Source: Deltaproteobacteria bacterium (GTDB taxonomy: Bacteria; Myxococcota_A; Polyangia; GCA-2747355). From it: 64,000 nt of DNA. The stretch covers positions 310,001 through 374,000 of the forward strand of contig JACKDQ010000003.1 of the NCBI GenBank assembly GCA_020633415.1, given 5' to 3'. A program made the position numbers and the translations under genes. The notes beneath the pieces were generated by a model. The model was not told where the DNA came from. It did not search any database and was given only the letters and a program-made list of their open reading frames with translations. Of the stretch, positions 53,784-62,099 are shown piece after piece; positions within the stretch are counted from its first letter, which is position 1; each line of letters starts with the position of its first letter.

Positions 53784-56700
53784 ATGCAGCGCTCAGCAAC
53801 CCTACAAGTCGATCTTGTCGCCAACCTGGTGGTTTTGGGGATTTCGCTGGTGCTCTACCTCAGCGGGATCATCCACGCGCCGCCACTGTGGCAGTGGAGC
53901 TTTCTCACCATCGGTACGGCCTGTGCGGCGGCGTTCTGGCCGTTGAGCCTCTACCAGCGCCTGGATGGTACGGCCAAGCGCGGCGGCTACGCGATCTTCG
54001 GTGCGCTCGCTGGTCTCGCGCTGCTCGGCGCCTTGCTGGCCGCGTTTCAGCCGAAGGATCCAGATCGCTTGGTGGTTGGCAGTTGGATCCTTTTCGCCGC
54101 GGCGATCGGTGCAGGCCTTGGCCTAACGTTCGCCGGACGAGGCGATTCGCAGCTTGGACCGACCAGTCGGCGTTTTGCTCGTCAGTTCGCCAGCGTGCCG
54201 CTATTCATCTTCAATAGTCACTTTGGCTTAATGCTCAGCACGTTGCTGTCACCGGTGGTTTACGACGGCATCGTCTACCGGATGGATCTGACCTTTTTCG
54301 GTAGTCTTTGGACGATTCCCGCTTCGGATCTGCTGGCGGTCGACTCCTGGACGTTTGCCGCGATCAGCTTCGTTTACCAGACGCTGCCGCTATACTTGGT
54401 GGTGGCCGTGGGCTTGCTCTACTTGGGCGGCGAGCGCGATCGACTGCAGTTTCGCCGGACCCTGCTGTCCTTCGTGCTGATCGGCTTCTTCGGTTGGATC
54501 TGCTACTTGCTCTTCCCGGTGGTCGGTCCGCTTTATGCGCTGCCGTTCGCACACGCCGAGTACCGTCGCTGGCCGGCCGCGCGGATCGACGCAAAGCTGG
54601 CTGAGATCCTCGTGCGTGGTGCCACTGTGCATCCGCACTTCACCGCCCGTAATTGCATGCCTTCGCTGCACACCGCCTGGGCGCTTTTGTTCGCTGTGGC
54701 CGGATGGGGCAAGCGCTGGTTTTGGCTGCTCGCACCGGCTTCGGCGATCACCGTCGCCAGCACGATCTTGACGCGGGTTCATTACACCACCGACGTGATC
54801 TTCTCGTTGCCGTTTACCGCATTGGTCTGGGTTTGCGCCGATCGGCTGGTGCGGCGCTTCGAGTTCTCTGCACCGGCCCTTGTTGGCGAGCCGCGTCGAT
54901 GGCTGCGCTTGTTCTTTGCGCTAAACGGTGCGTTCGCTGCGACGTTCTTCGCGTTGGCGCGTTCGCCGATCGACTCGACTTTGCTTTACTGGGCGATCTA
55001 TCTGCTGCTGGTGATTCCTGCGCTCGTGCTAGCCAGGCGGTTGGTTCGCTTGCCGGTGTCGGCCGCTGCCGACGCTTCGTCGGCAACAACCCGTCGACCG
55101 GACGATCGCCCCGTCGCCGTGCACGAGGCCGCGACCCCGGCCCCAAGACGCGCAACCGCGGGCCTGCGCTCGTTTTCGCTGCCGCTGATCTACGCGATGT
55201 TCTTCTGTTCGGGCCTCACCGGTCTGTTGTACGAAGTCGCCTTCGAAAAGCAGCTGACGCTGCTGTTCGGCAGCGCGTCGCGCTCGACGGTGACCGTTTT
55301 GGCAACCTACATGAGCGGGCTCGCCCTCGGTGCTCACATCGGCGGTCGGATCGCCGATCGTGTGCGAAATCCGCTGCGGCTTTATGGTTGGGCCGAGCTG
55401 CTGATCGGTCTGATCTGCTTGACGTCGCCGCTGTTGTTCACCGCGGCGCAGGCTGCCTACCTTTCGCTCGCAGCCGATCGCGCAGCCGACAGTGCCTTTG
55501 TCGCTACGCTGCGCATCGCATGCGGTGCGGTGGTCGTGTTACTTCCCGCCTTGGTGATGGGCGCGACGATGCCGTTGTTAGCTCGCCACGTCAGCCGCTC
55601 GCTGAGCGAATTGCGCAGTCGCATCGCCGGTCTCTACGCGATGAATACGCTCGGTGCGGCTGCCGGCGCCTTGTCGACCGGTTATCTGCTATTGCCGCGC
55701 TTGGGCAAAAGTTCGACGATCTTGTTGGCGACCGGGATCAACTTTAGCGTGGCGCTGATCGCGTTGCGCCGCAGCCGCGGTGCCGAGTTGCCGCGAGCGA
55801 CGGATGAGCCGGCGGATTCGCGCCCAGCGCAGCGCGCTGAGCCGCGTTTTTCGCGTTTGTCGACGCGCGCGCTAGCTGCCGTCCTCTGCCTTGTTGCATT
55901 GCTCGCCGGGGCGGTAACGCTCGGGCTCGAGGTGGCCTACGTTCATCTGCTCGCGGTGGTTGTTGGCAACTCGACGTATGCCTTTTCGTTGATGCTGTTC
56001 GCTTTCTTGCTGGGCATCGGCCTTGGTTCGCTAGTCGTCACGCGCTGGAAGGTTTCGGCCGAGGCTGCGCTGCTGCGACTGGCCTGGACCGAAGCAGCGC
56101 TGGGGCTTGTGGTGCTGATCGGCTTGCTGTTCTGGGACGATATCCCCGCCTATTTCGACAGCTTCAGTAGCGTGCAGTTTGCGACGACGTTCGTCGAGCG
56201 CGAGTTCGTTCGCTTTTCGGTGTGCATAGCGATGATGGCCGGACCGACGCTATTGGTCGGCTTGGCCTATCCACAAGTCGTAGCGATCGCAACGCACCAG
56301 TTTTCTCATCTCGGTCGCTCGGTTGGGCGCATTTCGTTCTTCAACACCGTGGGGAATATCGCCGGTGTGTTGATCTGCGGCACGCTGATGCTGCGCCGAG
56401 TTGGTTCGTTCTACACGATCGTTGCACTGGCAGGCGTGACGTTCGTCGTGGCCTTGCTGCTGCTGTTGATCGCGCCGGCGGTGCGTTGGCGTCGGCCGAG
56501 CCTGGTGGCGATCGTAGCGATCTGCTTGGTAGCGGGGATCGCTTTGCCGCGCGGCTTCGATCTCGGCGCAATGACCAACGGCGCCAATGTCTACTTTAGT
56601 GCTCACGGATACGGGGTGCCGATCGACCACCGCGAGAGCATGGCCGGCGGACTGACGTCAATCCATCGTCGGGCGCGGCGCGGCGGTGGTGCGGTGACGA

Positions 56701-57755
56701 CGATGTTGACCAATGGCAAGTTCCAAGGCGACGACGGCCCGGAGCTCGCCACCCAGCAGCTTTTTGCGCTCTATCCGTTGTTGCATACGGCCAAGCGCGG
56801 TCGCGCCTTGGTCATCGGTCTCGGCACCGGTGTTTCGGCGGCAGCTTTGCTGCGCGCAGGCTTCCAGCGGCTCGATATCGCCGAGCTCTCTGACGACGTC
56901 AGCGAGCTGGCACAGCGCTACTTTTCGCGAGTCAATGCGGACGTGCTCGCCTCGCCCAAGGCCAAGCTGCACCTGACCGACGGACGCAATCTGCTACTCG
57001 TCGGTTCCCAGCGCTACGACTTGATCTCGATGGAGATCACCGCGATCTGGTTTTCCGGGGCGGCATCGCTGTATAGCGCTGAGTTTTATCGGCTGGCCGA
57101 GCAGCGGCTGAGCAAGGGCGGCGTGTTGCAGCAATGGGTGCAACTGCATCACATCAATCTGCGCGATATCTCTGCGATCCTCGCCTCGATCCGTCAGAGT
57201 TTCCGCTATGTCCATCTCTACTACTCGGGGCTGCAGGGGGTGTTGGTCTGCAGCAATGATCGCGCACCGATCCGCCTGAGCAACATCGAAAAGCTCGAGC
57301 GCCACCAGCCGCTGTCTGAGATTCGCCAGGCGATGCCCGGTCGGACGTTCGTCGCCTTGCCGGCGACGCTGTACTTGACGCCCAAGGGGGTCGACGCCTT
57401 CCTGACGATGGCCAGCCAGCGCTTCGGTCTGCCGATCGCGCAGCTGGTCTCCACCGACGACAACGACTATCTCAACTATTCGACGCCACGGGGCAACGTC
57501 AGATCCTATGCGAAGAGCACGCGGCAGAACCTCGAGAGTCTAGTGCACTTTCGCAAAGCGGTGCCGATCGCTGGTGTAGATGGCGAGAGCTATAAGCTGA
57601 TCTCGCACGCGATCTATCGCGCGCGCCGCCTCGCGCCCCCGCCGTCGCTTGTCGTCGATCGCGGCAAGCTGCCGGCGTGGTTGAAAAATGCTGCCGATCA
57701 GCTGCTCGGACCTGTAGCGCCCGCCGAGAACGCTTCGCAGCCCGCGTCACAATAG
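53784..57755 (+). CDS. Giant fusion: PAP2/inositolphosphotransferase-like domain + polyamine-synthase-like membrane domain
   Basis: A 1323-aa multi-spanning protein. Residues about 1-375 are a PAP2-like membrane domain of the Aur1/inositol-phosphotransferase type, with RNCMPSLHTAW (about 287) and TRVHYTTDVIFS (about 331). A linker leads to a second membrane part (about 465-970) with FFCSGLTGLLYEVAFEKQ, typical of membrane-anchored spermidine-synthase homologues, then a Rossmann domain (LVIGLGTGVSAAALL, about 1010). The motif that normally holds the catalytic Asp (VDxxDP) reads ISMEITAIWFSG, so aminopropyl transfer is doubtful. No other known role. Standalone. Confidence 0.82.
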   Translation: MQRSATLQVDLVANLVVLGISLVLYLSGIIHAPPLWQWSFLTIGTACAAAFWPLSLYQRLDGTAKRGGYAIFGALAGLALLGALLAAFQPKDPDRLVVGSWILFAAAIGAGLGLTFAGRGDSQLGPTSRRFARQFASVPLFIFNSHFGLMLSTLLSPVVYDGIVYRMDLTFFGSLWTIPASDLLAVDSWTFAAISFVYQTLPLYLVVAVGLLYLGGERDRLQFRRTLLSFVLIGFFGWICYLLFPVVGPLYALPFAHAEYRRWPAARIDAKLAEILVRGATVHPHFTARNCMPSLHTAWALLFAVAGWGKRWFWLLAPASAITVASTILTRVHYTTDVIFSLPFTALVWVCADRLVRRFEFSAPALVGEPRRWLRLFFALNGAFAATFFALARSPIDSTLLYWAIYLLLVIPALVLARRLVRLPVSAAADASSATTRRPDDRPVAVHEAATPAPRRATAGLRSFSLPLIYAMFFCSGLTGLLYEVAFEKQLTLLFGSASRSTVTVLATYMSGLALGAHIGGRIADRVRNPLRLYGWAELLIGLICLTSPLLFTAAQAAYLSLAADRAADSAFVATLRIACGAVVVLLPALVMGATMPLLARHVSRSLSELRSRIAGLYAMNTLGAAAGALSTGYLLLPRLGKSSTILLATGINFSVALIALRRSRGAELPRATDEPADSRPAQRAEPRFSRLSTRALAAVLCLVALLAGAVTLGLEVAYVHLLAVVVGNSTYAFSLMLFAFLLGIGLGSLVVTRWKVSAEAALLRLAWTEAALGLVVLIGLLFWDDIPAYFDSFSSVQFATTFVEREFVRFSVCIAMMAGPTLLVGLAYPQVVAIATHQFSHLGRSVGRISFFNTVGNIAGVLICGTLMLRRVGSFYTIVALAGVTFVVALLLLLIAPAVRWRRPSLVAIVAICLVAGIALPRGFDLGAMTNGANVYFSAHGYGVPIDHRESMAGGLTSIHRRARRGGGAVTTMLTNGKFQGDDGPELATQQLFALYPLLHTAKRGRALVIGLGTGVSAAALLRAGFQRLDIAELSDDVSELAQRYFSRVNADVLASPKAKLHLTDGRNLLLVGSQRYDLISMEITAIWFSGAASLYSAEFYRLAEQRLSKGGVLQQWVQLHHINLRDISAILASIRQSFRYVHLYYSGLQGVLVCSNDRAPIRLSNIEKLERHQPLSEIRQAMPGRTFVALPATLYLTPKGVDAFLTMASQRFGLPIAQLVSTDDNDYLNYSTPRGNVRSYAKSTRQNLESLVHFRKAVPIAGVDGESYKLISHAIYRARRLAPPPSLVVDRGKLPAWLKNAADQLLGPVAPAENASQPASQ

Positions 57756-57872
57756 CTGCAGCGCCGAGCGTTGATCGCGGGAAAGCACGTTGTGCCGCGC
57801 GGCTGGCTGCTGCGGAGCGTCTGACGCTCGTCGTGCTGATTGGAACTGTGCGGACGGGGCAGGGCGAGCAAC

Positions 57873-57912
57873 CGGTGCTGACGATCGGCGAAGGCCATCA
57901 CCGTCAGCACCG
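57873..57912. terminator. Inverted repeat between convergent genes (possible terminator)
   Basis: CGGTGCTGACG (57873-57883) and CGTCAGCACCG (57902-57912) form a perfect 11-bp stem with an 18-nt loop, in the 173-bp gap after the giant fusion gene. No T-run; a terminator or a stability element. Confidence 0.45.
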
Positions 57913-57928
57913 AGGCGCGTAAGCGGAT

Positions 57929-59017
57929 CTAGAACTTGCAGAGCGCGGTGGTGAAGCCGAGGCCGGCAGAGATCGACTCCGCCTTGCCATCGCCATCGGT
58001 GTCGACGTCCGCCGCTAGCGCCAATTTGATCACCGGGTTGTCGGTGAACTCGGTCAGCTGGATCTTGCCGTCGCCGTTGCCGCCGACGATCGCCGAATCA
58101 AAGAAATCGCGGATCCCTTTTTTCTGCGGCTCCGAGACGTTGGTGTCACTGAGGAAGTCGTTGAGCAGCTGGACCACCGCCGGGCCGAGCTTGGTATTGA
58201 TCTCCGAGGCCGGAATCGCGCCGGTGATGATGCCATCGACGAAGCCGTTGGCGCTGGTCGTCGCGGTGACCTTGGTCGACTTCAGGGTGACGATCACCGG
58301 GCTGGTGCCGCCGAAGGGCAGCGGGAGCACGAGGTCGCCAGGTCCGGCCGTGAGCTTGGAGGCGCTGATCGCGCCGGTGAGGATCGCGTTGGTCGGACTA
58401 TTGGAGCTGATCCCGAAGTCTTCGCTGCCGCTGAAGTTGTCTTTGGGGTCGTTGTCTTTGTCAAAGCCGAGGTGCGCTTGAACCGCCGCTGAGGCCTCGT
58501 TTGAAAGATCCTTGCCGAACAGGTCGAGCAGTACGATCACACGGCCCTGAGAGACTTGCAGGTCGACGTCGGTTTGCGGGTTGATGCCGGCGTTGGGGAT
58601 CGCTCCCAGCGCGGAGAGAATGGCGCCGAGCTTGTTAGCTTTACCGGTTTTGCCGCCCCAATCACGCTGAAATTCGCTGCCGTCTTTGGGCAGGTTGATC
58701 TTGTTGATCACGCCTTGTTGCAGCGAGTTGCCCGCAAAGGCATCAGCGCTGGTTGCGTCGCTGACGCTGCCATCGCCGACAAGACCACCGTCGCCGCTGA
58801 CGCTACCGTCGCCCGCGCCGCCATCGCTCTTTTTGCAGAACGCTGAGCTGGCACAATCGCTGTCGGCGCAGTCGGCTTTGCCGTCGCCGTCGTCGTCTTT
58901 GTTGTTGTTGCAGATTTCGCCGCCGCTGGTGGTCTCGCTATCGCAGCCGTAGAGCAGGGCACCACCGGCTAAGGTGGCGCAGGCGACAAAGGTTAAGATC
59001 GGGGTTAAACGTCGCAT
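57929..59017 (-). CDS. Calcium-loop-containing predicted lipoprotein
   Basis: A 362-aa protein with leader MRRLTPILTFVACATLAGGALLYGC (lipobox Y at -2 is unusual). Early in the mature part is EICNNNKDDDGDGKADCADSDCASS, a calcium-loop-like Cys motif common in deltaproteobacterial surface proteins, followed by a Gly/Ser/Asp linker (about 60-95). The rest is a beta-rich domain with no family named. Cell-surface role likely. Two lipoprotein genes of the same strand follow each other here. Confidence 0.82.
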   Translation of the reverse strand: MRRLTPILTFVACATLAGGALLYGCDSETTSGGEICNNNKDDDGDGKADCADSDCASSAFCKKSDGGAGDGSVSGDGGLVGDGSVSDATSADAFAGNSLQQGVINKINLPKDGSEFQRDWGGKTGKANKLGAILSALGAIPNAGINPQTDVDLQVSQGRVIVLLDLFGKDLSNEASAAVQAHLGFDKDNDPKDNFSGSEDFGISSNSPTNAILTGAISASKLTAGPGDLVLPLPFGGTSPVIVTLKSTKVTATTSANGFVDGIITGAIPASEINTKLGPAVVQLLNDFLSDTNVSEPQKKGIRDFFDSAIVGGNGDGKIQLTEFTDNPVIKLALAADVDTDGDGKAESISAGLGFTTALCKF

Positions 59018-59319
59018 TTTTTCGTGGCCTCCATGTGTGGCGCTCGGCGTCTATCACAGTGCTGCTGCGCTGACAACGGAACCGAGCGATGCATTCGGAT
59101 GACGGGTTGGGATGCAACCAGCGATCCAATTCGCCGAACATTCAAGCGGTTGTTTTTATAGCAAAGTGACCGAGCGCACGGCCGCTCGTCCAGTTGCCTG
59201 ATGGCAACAGGGCCTGACAGCAATGTCTCGGGGCTAATGTAGGTATGGCAAGAGGCAAGGCAGCCCTTGGCCGGTCAATTCCGTTGCCGGCTCGCCGGCC
59301 AAGGCGGGACGTTGCGATC
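59018..59319. other. Intergenic region, 302 bp
   Basis: Between two minus-strand lipoprotein genes. It contains a hairpin (59265-59304) after the 59320 gene and otherwise no gene that I can support. The minus-strand gene ending at 57929 begins at its lower edge; a promoter for it is not obvious. Confidence 0.5.
59265..59304 (-). terminator. Hairpin downstream of the Cys-rich lipoprotein gene
   Basis: CCTTGGCCGG (59265-59274) and CCGGCCAAGG (59295-59304) form a perfect 10-bp stem with a 20-nt loop, 16 bases beyond the stop. No T-run, so termination is only a guess. Confidence 0.4.
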
Positions 59320-59793
59320 CTAGCTGTCGCCCTGGCAGGCGGTGAGCTGGGTCGAACACTCGGCCATCCAGCACTGGGAGCAGGCCGGATCGCTTGGCGT
59401 CTTGCACGCGGTTTCGCATTTGCCGCCAGCGCCACTTGCGGTGCTGACGCACTGAGCGAGCGCTACCACGAGCTGGACCGACGCCGGCTTACCCGAAGCC
59501 TCGCAGGCGTTGAGGCAAGCGTTGTCGCCTTGGGTACAACTGCCCAGGCAGGAGAGCAGCTGCATGCAGTTGCGCGTGGCAACCGTTGCGTCCGCATTGG
59601 TTGTGCTGTCGGCGGGGACCGAGGTGTCGGCCAGCGTGGTCGTGTCGGTCAAGGTGGTGCCATCGGGGATCACCACGCTCGTGCCGTCGGACTTGGTTCC
59701 GCCGTCGGTGGTCTGCTTTTTACTGTCGCTGCCGCAGGCCGCAAAGGCCAGCATGGCCAGCAGCGCGGCACACATGCTCAATCGGGTCTTCAT
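59320..59793 (-). CDS. Small Cys-rich lipoprotein with Thr/Asp linker
   Basis: A 157-aa lipoprotein (MKTRLSMCAALLAMLAFAAC; lipobox FAAC). A Thr/Asp/Ser/Gly linker (about 22-72) is followed by a domain with ten or more Cys: NCMQLLSCLGSCTQGDNACLNAC, QCVST, KCETAC, ACSQCWMAEC. This style is frequent in Myxococcota-like genomes. Unknown role, probably a surface protein. Confidence 0.82.
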   Translation of the reverse strand: MKTRLSMCAALLAMLAFAACGSDSKKQTTDGGTKSDGTSVVIPDGTTLTDTTTLADTSVPADSTTNADATVATRNCMQLLSCLGSCTQGDNACLNACEASGKPASVQLVVALAQCVSTASGAGGKCETACKTPSDPACSQCWMAECSTQLTACQGDS

Positions 59794-59916
59794 CGGTAAC
59801 TCCTTTAAGGATCTCTGCGCTCAGCGCTATTTCCGAGCTCCCGCTTAGCAGCGGCCCGGCGAGGTTGCAAGGGATTTCGTTGACCTGGCAGGCCATCGCC
59901 GCTATGGCTTGGAGCG

Positions 59917-60594
59917 ATGGCTGGACGAGACAGATTGGCGGTCGCGCTCGATTTTTCCGACGCAAACAGCGCGCTCGATCTTGCCCAACGCTTGCGTCGC
60001 GAGGTCGGCGTACTCAAGGTCGGCCTAGAGCTATTCATCGCCGCAGGACCGCCGATCGTTCGGCAACTCGCTGCCGAGCAGCCGGTCTTTCTCGACCTCA
60101 AGCTGCTGGACATCCCGGCGACGGTTTCCCGCGCCGCACGCTGCGCTGCGGCGCTCGGTGCGCGCTACCTGACGGTTCACGCCGATGCTCAGGCGTTGGC
60201 CGCTGCCGTCGAGGGCGCGCCCGAATTGAAGATTCTTGCTGTGACCGTGCTAACCAGTGCCGCTTCGGTTGAGGGGGCTCGCTCAGTCGCAGACGTGGTG
60301 CTCGAGCGGGCCCAGATCGCGCAGAGCGCCGGCTGCTACGGCGTGGTTTGCTCGGTCGCTGAGGCGGCTGCGGTCAAGGCGGCCTTCCCGCGCTTGGCAG
60401 TCGTCACGCCGGGTATCCGCCCCGCGGGTAGTGCGCACGGCGATCAGGCGCGTGTTGCCACGCCGAGCGACGCGATCACGGCCGGCGCTGACCTGCTCGT
60501 CGTCGGACGGCCGATTCGCGATGCGACCGACCCGGTCGCTGCCGCGCAGGCAATCGTCGCCGAGATCGATCGCGTCTGCGGCGCTAAACCTTAG
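59917..60594 (+). CDS. pyrF: Orotidine 5'-phosphate decarboxylase
   Basis: Catalyses OMP to UMP, the last step of pyrimidine synthesis; 225 aa. Active-site signature VFLDLKLLDIPATV with D60, K62 and D65; Lys34 in VLKVGLELF; phosphate-binding VTPGIRP and GADLLVVGRPIRDA. Cytoplasmic barrel enzyme. It is convergent with the HAD gene, and the two coding regions overlap by 11 bp at their ends. Confidence 0.95.
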   Translation: MAGRDRLAVALDFSDANSALDLAQRLRREVGVLKVGLELFIAAGPPIVRQLAAEQPVFLDLKLLDIPATVSRAARCAAALGARYLTVHADAQALAAAVEGAPELKILAVTVLTSAASVEGARSVADVVLERAQIAQSAGCYGVVCSVAEAAAVKAAFPRLAVVTPGIRPAGSAHGDQARVATPSDAITAGADLLVVGRPIRDATDPVAAAQAIVAEIDRVCGAKP

Positions 60595-61402
60595 GCAACA
60601 GTTCGCTCAGCTGACCGGCGTGTTCGAGCACGATGTCGGGTTGCACGTCGCTCTTGGCGAGGGCGCCGCGATCGGTTTCGCCGGTCAGCACCAACACCGC
60701 CAGCAAACCGTGGCGTTTGGCCATTGTCATGTCGGTATCGAGTTGATCGCCGACCATCGCCAGCTGTTGCGGCGCAACGCCCAGGCGTCGCGCAGCGGCA
60801 TCGACCATCGCCAGTTCGGGTTTGCCCAAGATGATCGGAAATCGCCCTGTGACCGCTTCAAGACCCGCGATCAGGGCGGCGATATCGGGCAACAGACCCG
60901 TCGAGGTGATGCAGGTCTTGTCCGGGTGGGTGGCGTAATACGGCTTGCCTGCGAACAGTAACCTCGTCGCATCGCAGAGCTTTTCATAGTCCACGCTGGT
61001 GTCGTAGCCGAGCACCACACAGTCCGGGTTCTGCGCATCGAGCACGATTCCGGCCTCGACAAACTCCTCGCGGAGGGCCGGCGTGCCGACGACGTAGGCC
61101 GAGCGATGCGGGGTTTGGTGGCGCAGATGGGTGATCGTCGCCTGACCAGAGGTCATCACTTGGTCTCGTGTTACGGCGATGCCGAAGCCGGCCAGTTTGT
61201 CGACGTAGTTTTTGGCGCTCTTCGACGAATTGTTGGTCAGAAAGAGGTGCGGCATCGAGCGCGCGGTTAGATCGGCCAGTAGCGGCTGAGTTCCAGTGAG
61301 CAGTTGCTCGGAGACGTAGAGCGTGCCGTCCAGATCGAAGAGGATTCCGGCAAGCTTTGTCAGGCGTTTGTCTGCGCTATCGCTGATCTGTGGCTGAGTC
61401 AT
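60584..61402 (-). CDS. HAD-IIA family phosphatase (NagD-like)
   Basis: A 272-aa haloacid-dehalogenase superfamily enzyme of the IIA (C2-cap) class. Motifs: ILFDLDGTLY (nucleophile Asp), FLTNNSSKS (Thr/Ser motif II) and AMVGDQLDTDMTMA (motif IV). Relatives dephosphorylate nucleotides, phosphoglycolate or pyridoxal phosphate. Substrate unknown. Standalone, convergent with pyrF. Confidence 0.93.
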   Translation of the reverse strand: MTQPQISDSADKRLTKLAGILFDLDGTLYVSEQLLTGTQPLLADLTARSMPHLFLTNNSSKSAKNYVDKLAGFGIAVTRDQVMTSGQATITHLRHQTPHRSAYVVGTPALREEFVEAGIVLDAQNPDCVVLGYDTSVDYEKLCDATRLLFAGKPYYATHPDKTCITSTGLLPDIAALIAGLEAVTGRFPIILGKPELAMVDAAARRLGVAPQQLAMVGDQLDTDMTMAKRHGLLAVLVLTGETDRGALAKSDVQPDIVLEHAGQLSELLPKV

Positions 61403-61501
61403 TGCGACGGCAAGTTACCTGTTCGGTCTGTCGATGGGAACACCGACTTGCATCGGACCAACCTATGCTAGAGTGCTTCCGAGGAGTGCCCGAGGGTTCT
61501 G

Positions 61502-62089
61502 ATGCTTAATGTAATTGCTCATTGTTTCGGGGTGTTGAGTTCTCTTGTTGTGTTTAGCCTGGGAATCGCGGCCTGCGGCGGCGGCGGGGCCAATGGGCCC
61601 GTCCAAGGGCCGTTCATTCGCGTCGGTGGAGCGCAACACCGCACGCTGTCGCTCGATAGTGGCGATCTCCAGGTTAGCTGTACGGTGAAGCCTGGGCCGC
61701 GCGAATTCGAGTACACCGCTGAAAAGCCTGGCCAATACAAGCTCCACATCTTTGTGCCGGACTTTGACGGGCCGACCGACTTGGACATCAGCTACGGCCC
61801 GGCGAACGCCCAGCACAAGTTCGAACTCGAGCTGGATGGCGGATTTAAGTACCAGTTTTTTCAGCACTTCAGGGGGGACACTAACGAGCGCTTTGTCAGC
61901 TCCTGTTTGATCAAGCTGGAAAATGAAACGCCCAGCAGGCCGCCGATCGGCTACAGCGGCTACGGAGACTGCTCGTTGCTGTTTTCGGCTCCCGGCTCTG
62001 CCGACTATGCTGGTTCGGCCTCGATGAATACCTTTGTCGATGCAGCGTTTCGGATCGATTGCGGCGACGAGTCAACCGCCGCGCCTTAG
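61502..62089 (+). CDS. Predicted lipoprotein
   Basis: A 195-aa protein with leader MLNVIAHCFGVLSSLVVFSLGIAAC; lipobox IAAC. The mature part is beta-rich with Cys in pairs (LQVSCTV, SSCLIK, GDCSLLF, RIDCGDE). No family recognised. It precedes the kinase-remnant gene, convergent (10 bp between stops). Confidence 0.75.
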   Translation: MLNVIAHCFGVLSSLVVFSLGIAACGGGGANGPVQGPFIRVGGAQHRTLSLDSGDLQVSCTVKPGPREFEYTAEKPGQYKLHIFVPDFDGPTDLDISYGPANAQHKFELELDGGFKYQFFQHFRGDTNERFVSSCLIKLENETPSRPPIGYSGYGDCSLLFSAPGSADYAGSASMNTFVDAAFRIDCGDESTAAP

Positions 62090-62099
62090 CGTGCTCGGC

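Noticed and set aside
56700..57300. Active spermidine synthase (speE)
   Set aside because: The SAM-like nucleotide fold is there but the catalytic acidic motif is altered, so no gene symbol is given.
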